Below, in pieces: positions 34,191-46,313 of a stretch of 64,000 bases of DNA. A program made the position numbers and the translations under genes. The first letter of the stretch is position 1. The number at the start of each line of letters is the position of its first letter. The DNA is from Hygrophila difformis. Its lineage: Eukaryota > Streptophyta > Magnoliopsida > Lamiales > Acanthaceae. The notes beneath the pieces are model-generated. The model did no database searches. It was not told the origin of the DNA and was given only the letters and a program-made list of their open reading frames with translations. The stretch spans positions 17,641,073 to 17,705,072 of the forward strand of contig JAOANR010000015.1 of the NCBI GenBank assembly GCA_030278955.1, in the 5' to 3' direction.

Positions 34191-35473
34191 AATGTCCACC
34201 AGAGCTTGAACTTAAAATACTTCCGGATCATCTTAAGTACGTTTTTCTCACTGAACATAAAAGATTACCGGTAATTGTGTCAGCTAAGCTAACACAAGAA
34301 CAAGAAAAAGCTCTGGTAGACATTCTCAAGAAATATGTACATGCAATTGGATGGACCATTTCTGATATAAAAGGAATAAGCCCCTCTGTTTGCATGCACA
34401 GAATTTTAATAGAAGAGGAGTACAAGCACTCTAGGCAACCACAAAGGCGTCTGAACCCCCATATGCAAGAGGTGGTAAGGAAAGAAGTTATCAAGCTCTT
34501 AGATGCTGGTATCATCTATCCTATATCTGACAGCAAATGGGTTAGCCAAGTGCAGGTAGTACCTAAGCGTGGGGGGATGTGCATAACGACAAACGAGCAA
34601 GGAGAAGAAGTGGAGACACGTCCAGTAACCGGTTGGAGATTTTGCATTGACTACCGGAAGCTCAATACCGCTACGTGGAAAGATCATTTTCCCTTGTCGT
34701 TCATTGATCAGATGCTGGAGAGGTTGGCCGGGAGGGAGTACTACTGTTTTTTGGATGGTTATTCGGGCTATAATAAAATTGTAATAGCTAGTGAAGATCA
34801 TGATAAAACTACTTTCACTTGCCCGTATGGAACTTTTGCGTACAGGCGTATGCCTTTTGTCCTTTGCAATGCGCCTGCAACTTTTCAACGCTGCATGATG
34901 TCTATCTTTTCAGAATTTATCGAAAAATGCATAGAAGTTTTCATGGATGACTTCTCTGTATATGGAGATACTTTTGATGAGTGCTTGATCAATCTTGCCA
35001 AGATTTTAAAAAGATGCGAGGACACTAACCTAGTTTTGAATTGGGAAAATTGCCATTTTATGGTCACTGAAGGTATTGTGTTGGCTCACCGCATCTCGCG
35101 CGCAGGCATCGAAGTCGACAGAGCCAAGGTCTCAGTCATTTCCAATCTTCCATTACCCAACTCAATAAAAGTGGTTAGGAGCTTCTTAGGGCATGCCGGT
35201 TTTTACCGGAGGTTTATTAAAGACTTTTCTAAAATTGCCAAGCCGCTCACTAAGCTACTTTGTAAAGAAAATTCTTTTGTAATAAATGAAGCGTGTGTTC
35301 AAGCCTTTGACACGCTCAAGAAGATGTTGATTTCTGCTCCAATAGTGCAACCACCTGATTGGTCAATACCTTTCGAGATAATGTGCGATGCAAGTGATCT
35401 CGCTGTGGGTGCAGTTCTTGGACAACATAAGGAAGGGAGACATTGTGTAATTCATTACGCAAGTCACGCCTGA
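34191..35473 (+). pseudogene. pol: Athila-type reverse transcriptase
   Basis: Motifs in order: C-I-D-Y-R-K-L-N, F-L-D-G-Y-S-G-Y, F-A-Y-R-R-M-P-F, and the catalytic V-F-M-D-D-F-S-V-Y near 34935, then the connection with F-L-G-H-A-G-F-Y-R-R-F and the start of RNase H (M-C-D-A-S-D). The frame from 34277 is open for 398 codons. It ends at a frameshift near 35468-35472 within RNase H. Confidence 0.92.
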
Positions 35474-35750
35474 ATGAAGCCCAAATCAACTACACCACCA
35501 CGGAAAAATAGATGTATGCTGTGGTTTTCGCGTTTGATAAATTCAGACAGTACCCCATTGGTACGAAAACCATAGTGTACACAGATCACTCTGCACTGAG
35601 ATACTTGTTTAGCAAACAAGATGTCAAACCTCGATTAATCAGGTGGGTACTTCTGTTGCAGGAATTTGATATCATAATAAAAGATAGAAAAGGCAGAGAC
35701 AATGGCGCTGCTGACCATTTGTCTCAAATAGAAATGAAAAAAATGATATA
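35474..35750 (+). pseudogene. pol: Athila-type RNase H remainder
   Basis: After the frameshift the frame shows L-N-E-A-Q-I-N-Y-T-T-T-E-K, then TAG at 35511-35513, then Y-T-D-H-S-A-L and [10 protein letters not shown] change in the A7 run near 35738-35744 shifts the frame again just before integrase. Confidence 0.85.
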
Positions 35751-37103
35751 GCCGTCAATGAAAATTTACCGGACGAGCAACTGTTTGCCTTGCACCTTCA
35801 TGATCAAGCTTGTCCATGGTTTTCCGACATTGCTAACTTTTTAGCATGTGGAATAACCCCACCATTCCAGCACAAGGGCCATAAAGCGAGGTTTAACCGA
35901 GATGTAGTCAACTACTTCTGGGAAGATCCTTATCTCTTCAAGCATTGTGCAGATTCGATTATAAAACGATGTGTAACTGAGCACGAGGCCTATCAAATCG
36001 CTAAAAAATGTCATGAATCGGAATATGGAGGCCACCATGGCCCCACTCGAACAGCTCATAAAGTGCTCGAGTGTGGTTTCTATTGGCCTACCATTTACGA
36101 GGATTGCAGGGCGTTTGTTAAGGCTTGCGACAGATGCCAAAGACTAGGGAATATCTCCAAGAGGGATGAAATGCCTCAAAAAGGAATTCTCACTCTTGAG
36201 ATTTTTTATGTATGGGGTATTGACTTCATGGGACCATTCCCGACATCTGATGGGAATCATTACATCTTGGTAGCTGTCGATTACGTGTCCAAGTGGGTTG
36301 AGGCGGTTGCGCTGCCAACCAATGATGGTAACCAAGTCATCAAATTTTTGAAAAATAACATTTTCAATAGATTTGGTGTACCTAGGGTAATCATATATGA
36401 TGGAGGAACCCATTTTGTCAACAAAGCTTTTGCAAATCCTATGAGCATAAGTGGGATTCTCCACAAGATAGGCACGCCTTATCATCCCCAAACTAGTGGC
36501 CAAGTCGAGGTATCAAACCGCGAAATCAAATATATACTCGAGGCCACGATGGGGACAACCCGCAAGGATTGGTCATGTAAGCTCAATGATGCACTATGGG
36601 CATACCGCACTGCATTCAAGACTCCCATTGGGATGTCCCCATACAGGCTTGTCTTCGGAAAAGCCTGCCATTTGCCCGTAGAGCTAGAGCATAAGGCTTA
36701 CTGGGCCGTAAAAACGCTTAATTTTGATCCAAGAGTTGCTCAGAGCAAACGCAAGTTGGACCGCAATGAAATTGAGGAAATACGTGCGCAACCTTATGAA
36801 AGCTCAAGGATTTACAAAGAGCGGACCCAGAAGTTACATGATCGTCGTATTAAATCTAAACACTTCTATGTTGGCCAAAATGTCTTGTTATTCAATTCTA
36901 GGTTGAAGCTGTTCCCCGGAAAGCTTAGATCCAGATGGGAAGGGCCATACGAAGTGGTGCACGTGTTTGAAAGTGGAGCCGTCAGGATTCGAACTGACAA
37001 GGGAGAGCTGGTGGTGAATAGGCAGAGATTGAAGGAGTATCTTGGACAGTTCGATCCCGAAAAAAAAGTTCAAATGATATCAGAGCCGGCCTATGTTCAA
37101 TAA
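35751..37103 (+). pseudogene. pol: Athila-type integrase
   Basis: The frame is open from before 35790 to the TAA at 37101-37103. The zinc domain has H...H ([12 protein letters not shown]) and C-X2-C (K-A-C-D-R-C-Q). The core has Asp in G-I-D-F-M-G, Asp in Y-D-G-G-T-H-F and Glu in G-Q-V-E-V-S-N-R. The C-terminal part has a GPY/F-like G-P-Y-E-V-V. It looks intact as a domain but is separated from upstream pol by frameshifts. Confidence 0.92.
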
Positions 37104-37129
37104 AAATATATTTACTTATATAATCATTT

Positions 37130-37146
37130 ATTACATACCATATTCA
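37130..37146 (+). repeat. LINE target-site duplication, left copy
   Basis: ATTACATACCATATTCA is exactly repeated at 52264-52280, after a short A-rich tail. It lies 27 bp after the pol stop codon of copy B. Confidence 0.95.
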
Positions 37147-37233
37147 GTGTCATACCTAAATTCCCAAATTAAAGCTGAATGATAGATGAAAAGTTCGTTA
37201 GGGCATGAAAGTATGACACGAGGGTTTGATCTG

Positions 37234-38511
37234 ATGGCGGCGAACAGTAGCGGGTGGCGGCGGAGACACCAAGAGAGGGACAGCAACGGAGGCGGCAGGA
37301 GGGAGGATAGACGAAAACTGACCGGAGTTTACGTTGGGAATATTCCGGTGGGAGCTGGATTTTGTCAACTATTTTGTGAGATGGACAAAGTGGCAAAGGT
37401 GCGAGATTGGTTCCTTCCCACGAGAAGATGGAACGAGAATGGTTTCAAGTTTGGCTTTTTTCGTTTTGCACATAAGGAAGAAGCGGGGCTGGTAATTAGG
37501 AGCATGAATGGAAAGGAATGGATGGGAAAAAACCTGATTGTGAAGTGGGCTACCCCAAGCTATAGTGATGCCCGGAAGAATGGAGTCGGACGAGGGGGGA
37601 ACAGTGACATGCACAATGTAAGATTAAGTGCACATGAAGGCGGAAGAGGGAAGGAGATATGCGGAAGTCGCGAGCGCTTTCAGGTTGATGAGCGGACATA
37701 TGCGGAAGTAACCATGGGAAAACAAGGCAGATGCGTCCCGGAGATGGAGAGCAGGAACGGTAGCTTGGTGCACCTTGATGTGGCAAATGAGAATATACAG
37801 TGGCTATCTCGGTCGGTGGTAATCAAGATCAGGAATCTTGGAGAAGTTGCGAGCTTTCAGGATTGGTTCTACAGTTTGTACGAGGAAAGTGGGAATATTA
37901 GTTATGGAGGGGGGCTTTTGTTTCTGGTGGTGTTTGATAAACAGGTGGACAAGGAAAGGTTTTTATCGGACAAGAGTGACTTCAAAATGACCGAATGGAA
38001 AAGAAGATGGGCTCCGGGAATGTTGGAAAGTAACCGGGTTGTCTGGATTCACATATACGGTATGCCTCTTAACGCCTGGAATGAGGGCAATTTCCGGAGG
38101 GTGGTTGGAGGCTGGGGTTCGGTAATAAGTATTGCCTTAGAAATAGTAAATCGAGGGAGGCTGGATCGGGCAAGAATTCTTGTTGCGGTTAACATCAATA
38201 ATACTGTTCCATTGGAGATGGTGGTGAAGGTGGGAAGAAATGAGTCGAAAATTCGGATAGTCGAGATGTATAGCGATCCGGTGTTGGTGGAGGAGGAGTC
38301 GAAGGATGTAAGTAGGGCGGGGACGCCTGAAAGGACTATGGCGGAGGAGGCGGTGGCAAACTCCCCGGAGAAGGTGGCTGGCGGGAGGTCCGGGTCTTCT
38401 CAACATGGGGTTCTGGAAAGGCCAAAAGGGTTGGTGCATGGGATAATGCAATCATGCGAAAAAGTAGAATTGCAATCAAGTGATACAATTATGATGGCGG
38501 CTGAGATGTGT
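37234..38511 (+). pseudogene. LINE ORF1, 5' part (RRM and DUF4283-like)
   Basis: ATGs in frame lie at 37186, 37213 and 37234; the last begins M-A-A-N-S-S-G. Residues about 30-110 form an RRM with RNP2-like V-Y-V-G-N-I and RNP1-like F-K-F-G-F-F-R-F-A. A second domain (V-V-I-K-I-R-N-L-G ... W-I-H-I-Y-G-M-P-L-N-A-W) resembles DUF4283, common in plant LINE ORF1 proteins. These proteins bind element RNA. The frame is interrupted at 38511 by the nested gag-only element and resumes at 45286 in the same phase. Confidence 0.85.
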
Positions 38512-40803
38512 TGTAATACCCGAGAATTTTACAACATAAAATAAATAAATAATAAAGAGAACATAATAAATAAATAAAGAATCATAAAAGATGAGAAATG
38601 GAATTTAAATTAAAAAGGAAACAAAATTCCGAGAACCCGGGAAGCCGAAGACAATTTAATCGAATAAATGGTTACACGGAAACCCAACACCGGTGGACTC
38701 AATAACCCTAGTACAAATGCAAATTTAGATCCGAATAAAATTAGGATAGGAAATCGGAGCCCGAAGATACCCCGGAAATCGGAATTCGGGAGCATAGAGG
38801 GATAGAAACCCGAAAGAGAGGCGGAAAAGCGCGACGGATCGCACGACCCGCCCGGACCGGAGTCCAGGCGTGAGTGGCGCGCTGGCCGCGCGGTTGTTGG
38901 CCTTAGACCGCGCCACGACCGCGCCACTCTGGCAGCAACGAACTAAGCGAGATTTTCTCGCCCGAACGCGGATTTTTCGACTTTCGGTTGAACGTCTCTC
39001 GACCCAAGACCCTTGGGGTCAGATTTTGGACGCCCTAGGTCTTAGTTATCTATAAATAAGACCTCCTGGGAGCTCCGAATACTCTTACGAAACCCTACAA
39101 CTTTCTACACATTCGAAACCCTAAATCCGGAGTCGTCGGAGGCACGAAACCGAAGGCGAGACCTGTTGGATGAAAATTCTACCATCTTCAGAGTCGTGGT
39201 AAGTCTCGATCCAATCTTTGTTCCGTAAACGATTCGAAAACGAATCCTAATCTTCTTCTTTTCTCTTCTACACCTCGTATTGGATCTAGATCGTAGAACC
39301 CGACGAACGGAGAGGAGAAACGGTGGACTGGAAGCCACGCCTTCGAATAGACGATCCCGGACGTTCATAAACTCGGTAAGTTAACTCTTACATGGTTTTG
39401 GGATGAATTAAAACATTCAAACTAAAAGATTAACAAGAAATCGAAAATCTGTCAATTATTACTTTCTACCGACGCAACAGATTTGATGAATTTTTCCGAA
39501 CCTTAAAACGAACTCAAACGGAAAAACTTAAAACACGAAAAACGTTCCTAAGACTTAGACCTAGCTACTGTAAAATGTTGAGAATTTTTGGAGTTGATTT
39601 GATATGTGAAAACCCATTGAAACCAAACTGTTTGAATCTAGATCTTGAAATCTTGGACAGAACTTAGGAATGATCTTGATCATGTTTTTGACATAGGATC
39701 TAGACTGTTTTAGATCTTTGGCCGAACATGAAAGTCGTAGATAATTGTCTTAAGATGATCTCTGTAAAATTTCATCAAATTTGGAGTTGAATTGCTATGG
39801 TAGAATTCGAAATCTTTAAACTGAGTTATATGAAATTCGGACAGAACAGTACTTCTGTGAAAATTAATGTTTTTGACCTATTTAGGTATCTCGGATCGAA
39901 AACGTTAAAACACGAAAGTTGTTCATCTCGACGTTTCTGAGTCAGTAGTGAAATTTTGGAATTTTTGAAATTAAATCTGATTTTAGACGAATTTTAGAGT
40001 AAACTGTGGTTTACCGGAAACAAAATCTTGAAATCTTGTGGAAACATGAAATTAGCCTTTAAGGTTTAAATGATTGGGAATTCCTTTGAAATAAAATACA
40101 ATTGAAATATACTGCTTGCCGGGAGGCAATTGAAATATAAAGCTTGCCGAATGGCAATTGAAACATAAACTTGAAACATGAGACATGAGATATGAAACTA
40201 GGAGACTAGAAAATTGTTCCTTTTGGATTATGCTTTTAAATTATGTCCTATAATTATATTGCCTTGCAAATTATATTTATGATCTTATGAAGTCTCTGTC
40301 GTTTGAATTGTTGTAGCGAAATAAATTAAATTATGTGGTGTTGTGCACATGTTTTCTTTAAATATTAAAAAATGGCTTTGAAACCCCATAGTATGTATGT
40401 GTTAACTTACTCAGCAGTAGTGCTGACCAAACCATTTTTATTTCTTTTTCTTCCAGAGTTGTGAATTATGCATCGTCATATGCATACACGGGAAGCTTGG
40501 GATGATATATTATTTTGAGTCTTTGTATTAGACTAGATCTTGCATGAACGGGTCTGTTTAACCCGTGATTAGGCCATGTTGGCCCTATATTCAAATTCCG
40601 CTGCATTATATATGTAAATACTATTTTCCGCTGCAACTTTGATGTATTGTTTTTAAATTATATATGAATGGGCTGTTTGAATGTTTTAAATTCTGAAAAA
40701 CCATAGCCTTGCATCTCTTTAGTGAGCTCGGAGAAACTGTGTCTTGCTAGAGAGGTGTGGCGGTGACACCCCGACCTGGGTGACCAAAAACCGGGGTGTT
40801 ACA
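38512..40803 (+). repeat. 5' LTR of gag-only element
   Basis: TGTAATACCC...GGGGTGTTACA, the same termini as the chromovirus LTR on its own strand. TATA box CTATAAATAAG at 39050-39060. A 28-bp imperfect duplication with GCTTGCC...GGCAATTGAAA lies near 40110-40160. Confidence 0.93.
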
Positions 40804-40806
40804 AAG

Positions 40807-40818
40807 TGGTATCAGAGC
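40807..40818 (+). other. Primer-binding site, initiator Met tRNA (gag-only element)
   Basis: TGGTATCAGAGC, three bases after the LTR end. Confidence 0.88.
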
Positions 40819-41543
40819 CCGGATATTTTTAAACTATTATTTTTAAACCATTATTATTTTTAAACTATTATTTTTAAATTATTGTTATTTTTAAACTACT
40901 ATTTTTAAACCGTTAGTATTTATATTATTATTGTACAAGCCCAAATTTATTATTTTAAAATTTCCTAGCCCAAAATTGTTTTTGAGCCCAAATGTTAATT
41001 ATTTATGACCCAATATAGAGGTCCAAGGATTTTAATTATTATTTTAAAGCATTTGTTCCATGGAATAAATTCTTATTTTTTTAAAACCCATAAAAACTTG
41101 AAAAATATATATATTATATATATATATAGTGCATTTATTTTTGGGGGGATCATCATGTGCATGTGCATATTGCATTTTCTATACCTTAGATAACCTAGAA
41201 GCGAAGTTGTTCTAACTTAGATCTATTGCTACCCCTAGATAACTTAGAGGCTTGACATCGAATTAGAAATGCTCACTAGAGACTGATCTTGCCTTAGTTC
41301 TAGATCTCATTGATCTAAGCACGCGCCCAAGCATAGCAAATCTCGGCCCTGGCCATTGCTATCTTGTACAAATTAGAAAACTTCTTCATGTGGAACAATA
41401 AAAATCAAGTCTTTATTAAAACACTCTCTATTCCAAAAATCTTGTTTGGATTTCCAAACAACAAATCCGAGAATTTGAAATTTGAAATTTACGAAACGTC
41501 TCGTTCGAGCGATCTATCTAAACTCTACACGTTATAACAGAAA
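40819..41543 (+). other. Leader of gag-only element
   Basis: AT-rich, with several copies of a unit like ATTATTTTTAAAC (40833-40915) and a TA microsatellite near 41106-41130. There is no counterpart of the small coiled-coil ORF found in the chromovirus leader. Confidence 0.6.
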
Positions 41544-42694
41544 ATGGCGCCTAGGAGGAAACCAAGGAAGGTGAGTCCAAACGGCACTGACGCTAACCTG
41601 TCCAACACGCCCAACAACAGGAAAGTCCTCAGAACCTAGGAGAGCAAATGCCTCAAGCGCCCAATAATATGGAAGCATGTTTAAAAACGATAGAGGGATT
41701 CCTAGTAGCATTAGGAAATGCGGAGGTGCATAGGACACCTGCAGCAGTACCTCCACCCATAGCTCAAACCAACTATCTAGCGTTGGTGAATCCCTATCAA
41801 CCACCATGTTATGATGGCCAGGAGGATCCCGCCAAACTAGAGGGGTGGATCCGTACATTTGATAAGCTCTTGGATGCTATCAAATGTCCTGATGAGGCAA
41901 AGACACGAGTAGCAACCTACTACTTAGGAGGCGAAGCCGATGAGTGGTGGCAAGACCTCCAGAGGAATTTAGAGGAAGCTGATGAAGCTTATTCGTGGAC
42001 TAAACTTAAGGAGGATCTAAGGGACCGATTCTACCCCATGAGCACCAAGGCGGCAATGTACGAAGAGTTTTTATCACTGAAGCAAGAGGGACGGACGGTG
42101 CAGGAGTATTACACCCGGTTTAAGGAATTGGTACGATTTGCTACGAGGATAGTACCAACCGACTCTGACAAGGCTCAGAAATTTGAGATGGGTCTGAACC
42201 TTAGTATCCGGGAGATACTTGCAGTAGGACAATTCACGAACCTGCAGACGGTTTATGATCGTGCGGTAGCGGTTGCACGAGTCCAAGGACTGAAACGGAA
42301 ACCGGTAGATGAGGCTAACCAAGGACCACAAGGAGAGTGCAAGGTGGATAAGGACCGTTTCGATGGAAACTCGAAAGGACAACATCAAAATGACAATGGG
42401 GAGAAAAAGGGGATAGTCTTCAACCATTGTGACTATGCGCCACCATGTCCGAAGTGTGGTAAACCGCATTATGCGAGAGGATGCCCTCAGCCTGGAGCAT
42501 GCCTTCGATGTGGTCGACATGGTCATCCGCTGCGTGATTGCCGGACACGGAAAGAGAACATTGACAAGAGAGAGGATGTGACTACTCGACTTAAGCAACC
42601 ACGAAACCCAGACGGTCAAGGTGGCAACAACCAACGGCACCAGTACCATCAGAATAAAGACCAAAACCCGAAACCTCTCGAGAATACTGAATAG
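41544..42694 (+). pseudogene. gag: Gag of the gag-only element
   Basis: ATG 41544 begins M-A-P-R-R like chromovirus gag, but a frameshift near 41610-41620 moves the rest into the frame open from about 41620 to 42694. Capsid motifs (P-A-K-L-E-G-W-I-R-T-F-D-K-L and G-G-E-A-D-E-W-W) align with the chromovirus gag. Two intact C-X2-C-X4-H-X4-C knuckles lie near 42440-42545. The frame ends shortly after the knuckles, just where the chromovirus continues into protease, so pol is missing as a block. Confidence 0.9.
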
Positions 42695-42987
42695 GCAGTT
42701 ATGGGGACATAACTGGAGTCCTAAGGGGGAGAGGATGTGATATCCCGTAATAAAGTAGTTGCATTATTTTGTTAGTTGGCTCGACAATATGTATCCCAAA
42801 TAAAATTTTGAACTACGTTATGGCTTGATCCCTTCACCGGGTACGTAGGTAGCTTAGAAGTTTTAATTCTAAGTTCAGTCACAAAAAAAAAAAACAAAAA
42901 AAAAAACAAAAACAAACAAAAGACCTTAGCACGAGAAAAGTCGAAACACAACTTCGAGGACGAAGTTGATTCTTAAGAAGGGTAGAC
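42695..42987 (+). other. 3' untranslated part and polypurine region of gag-only element
   Basis: The segment GACCTTAGCACGAGAAAAG through GAAGTTGATTCTTAAG is nearly identical to the chromovirus segment before its 3' LTR (20574-20640, opposite strand). It also has an A-rich run with scattered C at 42882-42922. AAGAAGGGTAGAC precedes the LTR and is the likely plus-strand primer. Confidence 0.75.
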
Positions 42988-45280
42988 TGTAATACCCGAG
43001 AATTTTACAACATAAAATAAATAAATAATAAAGAGAACATAATAAATAAATAAAGAATCATAAAAGATGAGCAATGGAATTTAAATTAAAAAGGAAACAA
43101 AATTCCGAGAACCCGGGAAGCCGAAGACAATTTAATTGAATAAATGGTTACACGGAAACCCAACACCGGTGGACTCAATAACCCGAGTCCAAATGTAAAT
43201 TTAGATCCGAATAAAATTAGGATAGGAAATCGGAGCCCGAAGATACCCCGGAAATCGGAATTCGGGAGCATAGAGGGATAGAAACCCGAAAGAGAGGCGG
43301 AAAAGCGCGACGGATCGCACGACCCGCCCGGACCGGAGTCCAGGCGTGAGTGGCGTGCTGGCCGCGCGGTTGTTGGCCTTAGACCGCGCCACGACCGCGC
43401 CACTCTGGCAGCAACAAACCAAGCGAGATTTTCTCGCCCGAACGCGGATTTTTCGACTTTCGGTTGAACGTCTCTCGACCCAAGACCCTTGGGGTCAGAT
43501 TTTGGACGCCCTAGGTCTTAGTTATCTATAAATAAGACCTCCTGGGAGCTCCGAATACTCTTACAAAACCCTACAACTTTCTACACATTCGAAACCCTAA
43601 ATCCGGAGTCGTCGGAGGCACGAAACCAAAGGCGAGACCTGTTGGACGAAAATTCTACCATCTTCAGAGTCGTGGTAAGTCTCGATCCAATCTTTGTTCC
43701 GTAAACGATTCGAAAACGAATCCTAATCTTCTTCTTTTCTCTTCTACACCTCGTATTGGATCTAGATCGTAGAACCCGACGAACGGAGAGGAGAAACGGT
43801 GGACTGGAAGCCACGCCTTCGAATAGACGATCCCGGACGTTCATAAACTCGGTAAGTTAACTCTTACATGGTTTTGGGATGAATTAAAACATTCAAACTA
43901 AAAGATTAACAAGAAATCGAAAATCTGTCAATTATTACTTTCTACCGACGCAACAGATTTGATGAATTTTTCCGAACCTTAAAACGAACTCAAACGGAAA
44001 AACTTAAAACACAAAAAACGTTCCTAAGACTTAGACCTAGATACTGTAAAATTTTGAGAATTTTTGGAGTTGATTTGTTATGTGAAAACCCGTTGAAACC
44101 GAACTGTTTGAATCTAGATCTTGAAATCTTGGACAGAACTTAGGAATGATCTTGATCACGTTTTTGACATAGGATCTAGACTGTTTTAGATCTTTGGCCG
44201 AACATGAAAGTCGTAGATAATTGTCTTAAGATGATCTCTGTAAAATTTCATCAAATTTGGAGTTGAATTGCTATGGTAGAATTCGAAATCTTTAAACTGA
44301 GTTATATGAAATTCGGACAGAACAGTACTTCTGTGAAAATTAATGTTTTTGACCTATTTCGGTATCTCGGATCGAAAAAGTTAAAACACGAAAGTTGTTC
44401 ATCTCGACGTTTCTGAGTCAGTAGTGAAATTTTGGAATTTTTGAAATTAAATCTGATTTTAGACGAATTTTAGAGTAAACTGTGGTTTACCGGAAACAAA
44501 ATCTTGAAATCTTGTAGAAACATGAAATTAGCCTTTAAGGTTTAAATGATTGTGAATTCCTTTGAAATAAAATACAATTGAAATATACTGCTTGCCGGGA
44601 GGCAATTGAAATATAAAGCTTGCCGAATGGCAATTGAAACATAAACTTGGAACATGAGACATGAGATATGAAACTAGGAGACTAGAAAATTGTTCCTTTT
44701 GGATTATGCTTTTAAATTATGTCCTATAATTATATTGCCTTGCAAATTATATTTATGATCTTATGAAGTCTCTGTCGTTTGAATTGTTGTTAGCGAAATA
44801 AATTAAATTATGTGGTGTTGTGCACATGTTTTCTTTAAATATTAAATAATGGCTTTGAAACCCCATAGTATGTATGTGTTAAATTACTCAGCAGTAGTGC
44901 TGACCAAACCATTTTTATTTCTTTTTCTTCCAGAGTTGTGAATTATGCATCGTCATATGCATACACGGGAAGCTTGGGATGATATATTATTTTGAGTCTT
45001 TGTATTAGACTAGATCTTGCATGAACGGGCCTGTTTAACCCGTGATTAGGCCATGTTGGCCCTATATTTAAATTCCGCTGCATTATATATGTAAATACTA
45101 TTTTCCGCTGCAACTTTGATGTATTATTTTTAAATTATATATGAATGGGCTGTTTGAATGTTTTAAATTCTGAAAAACCATAGCCTTGCATCTCTTTAGT
45201 GAGCTCGGAGAAACCGTGTCTTGCTAGAGAGGTGTGGCGGTGACACCCCGACCTGGGTGACCAAAAACCGGGGTGTTACA
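42988..45280 (+). repeat. 3' LTR of gag-only element
   Basis: The copy of 38512-40803 shifted by 4476 bp. The TATA box is at 43526-43536. Confidence 0.93.
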
Positions 45281-45285
45281 TGTGT

Positions 45286-46277
45286 TCCCAAGAAGCTGGT
45301 CAGAGAGAGATAGATAATGGGGTAATAAGGAGGGAGGAGGCAGATGTTTGTGAAATAGGGATGCAGGAGATAGATGATACGAGCAAGGGGCCTGAGGGAA
45401 TTAAGTTGGTTGGTGAATTGGGCCTGGGTTGTGGGATTGGGCCGGATGATAGCCATGTAACTGGGCTTGAGGAGATTGGTGAGATATGGGTTGAACTCAA
45501 TGTAGAGGCCAGTACAAGAGAATATGGGGTAGAGGCCCAGGTGGGGCTGCCCAATAGAGAAATTGGGTGTGGTGTGGAGACGCAACAAAGTTTTGGGGAT
45601 ACTGAGTTGAGTGCTAGAGGACTCGATCGGTATGGGGCGAGGGGTGTGGAACCAGATGGGATTGAGGGTAGCGCCGAGTTGGGGGGGGGGGGGAGAAGGG
45701 GAGAGTTGGGGAGGGGGAGGAGAATGTTGAACCGCAATTGCAATTGCTGGAAGGCGGATGTAGAGAGGGAGGGGCTTCTGGTGCGAGAGTTGGGGAGGGG
45801 GAGGAGAATGTTGAATCGCAATTGCAACTGCTGGAAGGCGGATGTGGAGAGGGAGGGGCTTCTGGTGAGGGTTCCGGTGCAGATGAGGAAGGGGGCAGTA
45901 AACATCCTGGGACACAAGGGGAAAGTCATGGTCGAATAGCAGTCTCTTTCCCAGAAATTGATAAGGTTGAGCGAGCCATGGTGGCCGTTATTGAGGGGAG
46001 GAAAGGGTTGAAACATAGAGGGCGGAGTAGGGGTCGGAAGGAGGTGTTGAAGGGCGCTAGTGGCAAAGATAAGTGCAAAAGGGTGACTTGGGAGGGGGAG
46101 ATGGAGTTCGCTAGGCTGCAATTCTCCACTATTAGAACCAGTATAGGGACACAGTTGGTTGACTTCATGGAAGCGGAAGCTACCATTGACACTGCAGAAG
46201 CTTTGGGACTAAAATGTAAGGTGGGGAGGGAGAAGACAGTCGCTAGGGTGGTTAAGGAGATTGGCAAGAAAAGGTAA
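45286..46277 (+). pseudogene. LINE ORF1, 3' part
   Basis: Continues ORF1 after the nested element in the same phase. A Gly-run frameshift lies at a 12-base G tract near 45680-45692; downstream the frame of 45738-46277 is used and ends in K-K-R followed by TAA-type termination at 46275-46277. A tandem 84-bp (28-codon) duplication lies at 45701-45868. The C-terminal part is basic and Lys-rich. Confidence 0.75.
45701..45868 (+). repeat. 84-bp tandem duplication within LINE ORF1
   Basis: Two copies beginning GAGAGTTGGGGAGGGGGAGG, at 45701 and 45785, with a handful of differences. The length is a multiple of three, so it preserves the frame. Confidence 0.85.
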
Positions 46278-46313
46278 TGGCAGGTGGTTTGTTGTTGATG
46301 TTACCAAGTTAAG

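Larger units (their letters stand above)
38512..45280 (+). mobile_element. Gag-only LTR retrotransposon (TR-GAG type), chromovirus-related
   Basis: LTRs 38512-40803 and 42988-45280 (2292 and 2293 bp) flank an interior of about 2.2 kb that encodes gag but no protease, reverse transcriptase or integrase. The 5-bp duplication TGTGT (38507-38511, 45281-45285) is exact. By eye the LTRs differ by roughly 29 substitutions and one 1-bp indel. The interior start and end match the complete chromovirus, including the stretch before the 3' LTR. It was probably mobilised by enzymes of such a relative. Confidence 0.93.

Noticed and set aside
38610..39368. Minus-strand ORFs repeated at 43086-43844
   Set aside because: They lie inside both LTRs of the gag-only element and are antisense to its transcription; there is no recognisable domain.
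45196..46267. Long antisense ORFs rich in Pro, Leu and Ser
   Set aside because: Mirror of the Gly/Glu-rich LINE ORF1 on the other strand; this codon-bias shadow has no own motif.
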